The translations under genes and the position numbers were made by a program. From NCBI GenBank assembly GCA_964603785.1, contig CAZRWD010000022.1, positions 1 to 7,521 on the forward strand: 7,521 nucleotides of DNA, in the 5' to 3' direction. The stretch is from CAZRWD01 sp964603785. GTDB lineage: Bacteria; Fermentibacterota; Fermentibacteria; Fermentibacterales; Fermentibacteraceae. This document shows, piece by piece, positions 4,531 to 7,521 of the stretch (within the stretch, counting starts at the first letter, position 1; every line of letters starts with the position of its first letter). The notes below the pieces were generated by a model. That model had not been told where the DNA came from, made no database searches, and saw only the letters and a list, made by a program, of their open reading frames with translations.

Positions 4531-6719
4531 AGTGGCTGCTCCTGCTGGTCCTCCCGCTCGTCGCGGATGGAGGCGAGGTCTGGTCGCTGGTGCGGATCCA
4601 CCCGGACGGGCCCGCGGAGGTCGAGATGGTCTCCCGCCTGGGTCTCGACGTCATCCGCGTGAACGAGGACGGGTCGGCGGACATCGTCGCGGGCGGATGG
4701 GAGCGCGACGCCCTGATGACCTACGGTCTCGCGCACGAGACCCTGGTGATGGATCTGGAGCGGCTCTACGCGGCCCGGTGCGGGTCGAGGAGCATGGGCG
4801 GCTTCATGACATGGAGCGAGATCCAGACCTTCATGAACGGGCTCCACTCCTCCCATCCCTCGATCACCAGCGCCCCGACATCCATAGGATCCACCATCGA
4901 GGGCAGGCCCCAGCTCGTCATGAAGATCTCCGTCAGCAACGACTTCTCGACCGACGACCCGGCCCTCCCCAACTGCTGGTACGACGGGCTGATCCACGCC
5001 CGGGAGGGCGCCTCCATGCTCAACGTCTGCTCCTTCATGGAGTGGCTCTGCGAGAACTACGGGCGTGACGGCTTCTGCGGCTGGCAGGCCACCTGGCTGC
5101 TCGAGAACCGCGAGATCTGGTTCCTGCCCTGCAACAACATAGACGGCTGGGTCTACAACGAGACCACATCCCCCGGCGGAGGGGGCATGTGGAGGAAGAA
5201 CCGCAGGAACAACGGCGGAGGAGTCTACGGGGTCGACCTCAACCGCAACTGGTCGGTGTGCTGGGGCGGACCGGGCTCCAGCTCGAGCCCTTCCAGCGAG
5301 ACCTACTGCGGCACGGGTCCCCTGAGCGAGCCCGAGACCGCCAACATCGACACCTTCTGGCAGACGCACCCGCCGGCCGAGATGCACTCCACGCACACCT
5401 ACGGGAACATCCTCATCTATCCCTGGGGATGGACCGACCAGCCCACCACCCACGCGGCGGAGTACGCCGAGCACGGCGAGATCATGGTCAGATGGGGCAC
5501 GGGCGAGATACACGGGCCGGCGGCGCAGATCCTCTACGACGCAGCCGGGAACACGAGGGACCATGCCTACGCATTCTATGGATCAATGAGCTGGAACCAC
5601 GAGACGGGCGGGGACCAGGCCGGCTTCTGGCCCGCGCCGGACGAGGTGGTGAGGCTCACCAGGCGAAACCTCCGCAGCTACCTGGTCACGGCCTTCCTGG
5701 CCGGCTGCCCCCTCGATCCCCACGAACCCGGCACTCCCGTCATGTCCGCGGTCGGATCCGTCGGCCAGAGCTTCACGGTCGACTGGTCCGACGTGCCCGG
5801 GGCGTCGAGCTACGTCCTCCAGGAGCTCACGGGCCGCCAGATCGCGCTGGACGACACGGGTGACTCCGGGCCCTTCACCCTCAGCAACTGGGTCGTCACC
5901 TCCAGCGCATACCACTCGCCCTCGAGCTGCTATCTCTCGACGGGAACGGGAAGCATGACCTGGACCGGCTCGGTCGCCATCCCGCCGGACGGGGGCGGGA
6001 GGCTGGGCTTCTGGAGCCAGTACAGCATTCCCAACGGCTCCTGCCAGGGGGCCGTGTCCGTCTCGACCGACGGCGGATCGACCTGGCGCTATCTGCAGAC
6101 CTTCACCCGCAGCGACCTGACCTGGCGCTACAACATCCACGAGCTGGACGAGTGGCAGGGACAGACGCTGAAGTTCCGCTGGGAGACCTACGGGTCCTCG
6201 GCCGACCTCTACGTCGACGACATCAGGATAGAGACATGGACGGACGGGTCGTTCATCGAGGACATCCCGGCCAGCCAGCATGCATTCTACGGACACGCTC
6301 CCGGCGAGTACTGGTTCAGGGCCTTCGCGGTGGACGACTCCTTCGGGCCGGGATGGCCGGCGGCCCCCGTCTACGCCCTTGTGCAGAGCACCGGAGTGGA
6401 GGGGGAGGCCGGACCCGAACCTCTCGTGACGGCACTCTACCCCCCGCATCCCAGTCCGGCATCCTCGCAGGTGCTGGTCCCGGTCTCCATCTCCGCATCC
6501 GATGCGGGATCGGCCGCGCTGCTGGTCATGGACCTTGCCGGCAGGGTGGTCGCCGACCTCTCGTCACAGGTGCAGGTTCCCGGCGCCGGGAACGTGGCGT
6601 GGAACCTGGAGGGAGCCGGCGGCACGAGGGTTCCCGACGGCGTCTATCTGATAGTCATGAAGTCATCGGACGGTCTCCTCACCCGGAGGCTCGCGGTTCT
6701 CGGGGCGGGGGGACGCTAG
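4524..6719 (+). CDS. Secreted M14 zinc carboxypeptidase with FN3, jelly-roll and FlgD-like C-terminal domains
   Basis: Exported metallopeptidase of 731 residues that should remove C-terminal amino acids from peptides. A signal peptide (WLLLLVLPLVA) covers residues 4-14. A short region (about 17-90) precedes the M14 domain, about 95-395. Zinc ligands are His158 and Glu161 (HARE) and His291 (HTYGNILIYPWG; His288 is an alternative). Substrate-binding Arg224 (WRKNR) and Asn240-Arg241 (DLNRNW) are present, and the catalytic Glu is Glu360 (NHETGG, then FWPAPDEV). The set is complete, so activity is expected. A fibronectin-III-like domain starts near 403 and resumes at about 573-620, with a jelly-roll/MAM-like domain between (about 445-571). 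Residues 634-728 form a FlgD-like/type-IX-like C-terminal domain (LVMDLAGRVV, VPDGVYLIVM) that may serve in sorting to the surface. GTG start chosen by its ribosome site. Probably first gene of a plus-strand unit with the glycosyltransferase. Confidence 0.93.
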   Translation: MAKWLLLLVLPLVADGGEVWSLVRIHPDGPAEVEMVSRLGLDVIRVNEDGSADIVAGGWERDALMTYGLAHETLVMDLERLYAARCGSRSMGGFMTWSEIQTFMNGLHSSHPSITSAPTSIGSTIEGRPQLVMKISVSNDFSTDDPALPNCWYDGLIHAREGASMLNVCSFMEWLCENYGRDGFCGWQATWLLENREIWFLPCNNIDGWVYNETTSPGGGGMWRKNRRNNGGGVYGVDLNRNWSVCWGGPGSSSSPSSETYCGTGPLSEPETANIDTFWQTHPPAEMHSTHTYGNILIYPWGWTDQPTTHAAEYAEHGEIMVRWGTGEIHGPAAQILYDAAGNTRDHAYAFYGSMSWNHETGGDQAGFWPAPDEVVRLTRRNLRSYLVTAFLAGCPLDPHEPGTPVMSAVGSVGQSFTVDWSDVPGASSYVLQELTGRQIALDDTGDSGPFTLSNWVVTSSAYHSPSSCYLSTGTGSMTWTGSVAIPPDGGGRLGFWSQYSIPNGSCQGAVSVSTDGGSTWRYLQTFTRSDLTWRYNIHELDEWQGQTLKFRWETYGSSADLYVDDIRIETWTDGSFIEDIPASQHAFYGHAPGEYWFRAFAVDDSFGPGWPAAPVYALVQSTGVEGEAGPEPLVTALYPPHPSPASSQVLVPVSISASDAGSAALLVMDLAGRVVADLSSQVQVPGAGNVAWNLEGAGGTRVPDGVYLIVMKSSDGLLTRRLAVLGAGGR

Positions 6720-6754
6720 GGGCCGCGCGGCGGGTCCCCTCGGGCGGACGGTCG

Positions 6755-7521
6755 ATGCGCAGGAAGCTTTCCATCTTCCACAACCTGCCCAGCGGAGGAG
6801 GCGCGAGGGCGCTCTCCCTCGTCCTCCCCGTGCTGGCGCGGGAATTCGAGATCAGCCTGCACTTCCCCGAGGGCTCCTTCGAGATCCCCGTACCTCGCGG
6901 GACGCGCGTCAGGACCTGGGACTTCCCGCAGGGCAGGAGGCTCGGCAGGCTCGGGCGGCTGGCCGCCCCGGCGGTCCTGGAGCGGAGGCTCGCCGCCTTC
7001 GAGCGGCTCTGCGGAACCGTCGCCGCGGCCATCGATGCCGATAAACCCGACTGCGTGCTGGTCCACAACTCGATGTTCGTCGCCGCCCCTCCGGTCCTGG
7101 GGCGCCTGGGATCGCCCTCCCTCTACTACTGCTACGAATACCCCAGGCACCTCTACGAGAAGGGCCTGATACGCAGGACCGGCGGCCCTTTCGGCGAGAT
7201 GCTCCTGTCGCGCCTTGCATCGAGGGAGGGCAGGACGGACCTGGCGGCGGTCAGGTCGGCCGGCCGCGTCGTGACGCTCTCGTCGTACATGGCGGGCAGG
7301 CTCTCGGACATCTACAGGATCGAGGCCGGGATAGTACATCCGGGGGTGGATTCCGACTTCTTCACGCCCGGCCTTGCGGCGGGGAACGGGGGGTATGCGC
7401 TCTCCGTGGGCGCCCTCTGGCCCTTCAAGGGCCACGAGACCTTCCTGAGGGCGGTGGCCCTCTCGGGGATCACGCAGGCGGTCATCGTGGCCGACCGGGA
7501 GTATCCCGGCCATGCCCGCAG
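6755..7521 (+). CDS. GT4-type (GT-B fold) glycosyltransferase, C-terminus cut by window edge
   Basis: The first 255 residues of a cytoplasmic or membrane-associated glycosyltransferase that moves a sugar from a nucleotide donor to a glycan or lipid-linked acceptor. The N-terminal domain opens with IFHNLPSGGGARAL (7-20), a glycine loop after the first strand as in GT4 enzymes. YYCYEYPRHLY (124-134) resembles the acceptor-side segment of mannosyl-type transferases. The linker to the second domain shows VHPGVDSDFFTP (194-205), then SVGALWPFKGHETFLRAV (217-234), which carries the conserved Lys-Gly (225-226) of the donor-binding domain. About 100-130 residues, including the E-x7-E motif, lie beyond the edge. 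The ATG at 6755 has only a weak upstream GGGCGGACGG. It begins 35 bases after the peptidase stop, so the two are probably co-transcribed. Sugar specificity cannot be read. Confidence 0.87.
   Translation, partial: MRRKLSIFHNLPSGGGARALSLVLPVLAREFEISLHFPEGSFEIPVPRGTRVRTWDFPQGRRLGRLGRLAAPAVLERRLAAFERLCGTVAAAIDADKPDCVLVHNSMFVAAPPVLGRLGSPSLYYCYEYPRHLYEKGLIRRTGGPFGEMLLSRLASREGRTDLAAVRSAGRVVTLSSYMAGRLSDIYRIEAGIVHPGVDSDFFTPGLAAGNGGYALSVGALWPFKGHETFLRAVALSGITQAVIVADREYPGHAR

Noticed and set aside
4479..5564. Minus-strand open frame of 361 codons opposite the peptidase
   Set aside because: Val/Gly/Arg-rich translation without motifs; the plus strand encodes all M14 active-site residues.
6723..6730. Palindrome CCGCGCGG after the peptidase stop, considered as a terminator
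   Set aside because: Only 8 bases with no loop and no following T-run; common by chance at this GC content.
6716..7513. Minus-strand open frame of 265 codons opposite the glycosyltransferase
   Set aside because: Shadow composition; the plus-strand frame from 6755, open to the window edge, shows GT4 motifs.
1..7521. CRISPR arrays, tRNA or rRNA genes, insertion sequences, phage or toxin-antitoxin genes
   Set aside because: No regularly spaced repeats, no cloverleaf or rRNA-like stretch, no transposase motifs; genes fill nearly all of the window.

Overview
The window is GC-rich bacterial DNA with very dense coding: seven genes, no gap above 35 bases, no RNA gene, mobile element or CRISPR array. 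Third codon positions are mostly G or C and arginine is often AGG. The secreted peptidase ends in a FlgD-like/type-IX-like C-terminal domain of the kind common in Bacteroidota/FCB-group bacteria and related uncultured phyla (Fermentibacterota, Eisenbacteria and similar). An FCB-type candidate phylum is my best guess, but it is an inference from one protein architecture and codon style.

Left part, minus strand (4497 down to 1). Five genes form a tight operon, read right to left: a DesI/VioA-type sugar 4-aminotransferase, a second divergent DegT-type PLP enzyme, a left-handed beta-helix acyltransferase, a FabH-like ketoacyl synthase III, and a FabG-like short-chain dehydrogenase cut by the window edge. 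Junctions are an 8-base overlap, a 25-base gap and two 1-base gaps, so transcription and translation are probably coupled. The gene set can be read as one pathway: make an amino group on a nucleotide-activated 6-deoxy sugar, build a short 3-ketoacyl chain, reduce it to a 3-hydroxyacyl chain, and attach it to the amine. The logic resembles the viosamine/flagellin-glycosylation loci of Pseudomonas, whose product carries a 3-hydroxybutanoyl amide. The exact sugar, chain and acyl donor cannot be read from the sequence.

Right part, plus strand (4524 to 7521). A secreted M14 zinc carboxypeptidase with a complete active site is followed 35 bases later by a GT4-type glycosyltransferase that runs off the right edge. 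The peptidase carries a fibronectin-III-like domain that appears interrupted by a jelly-roll domain, then the C-terminal domain.

The two transcription units are divergent, and their annotated starts are only 26 bases apart. Promoters therefore have to lie inside coding sequence, or the first aminotransferase starts further in than its first ATG. The glycosyltransferase and the amino-sugar operon suggest a surface polysaccharide or protein-glycosylation locus. The peptidase may be a bystander or a surface protein of the same envelope system.
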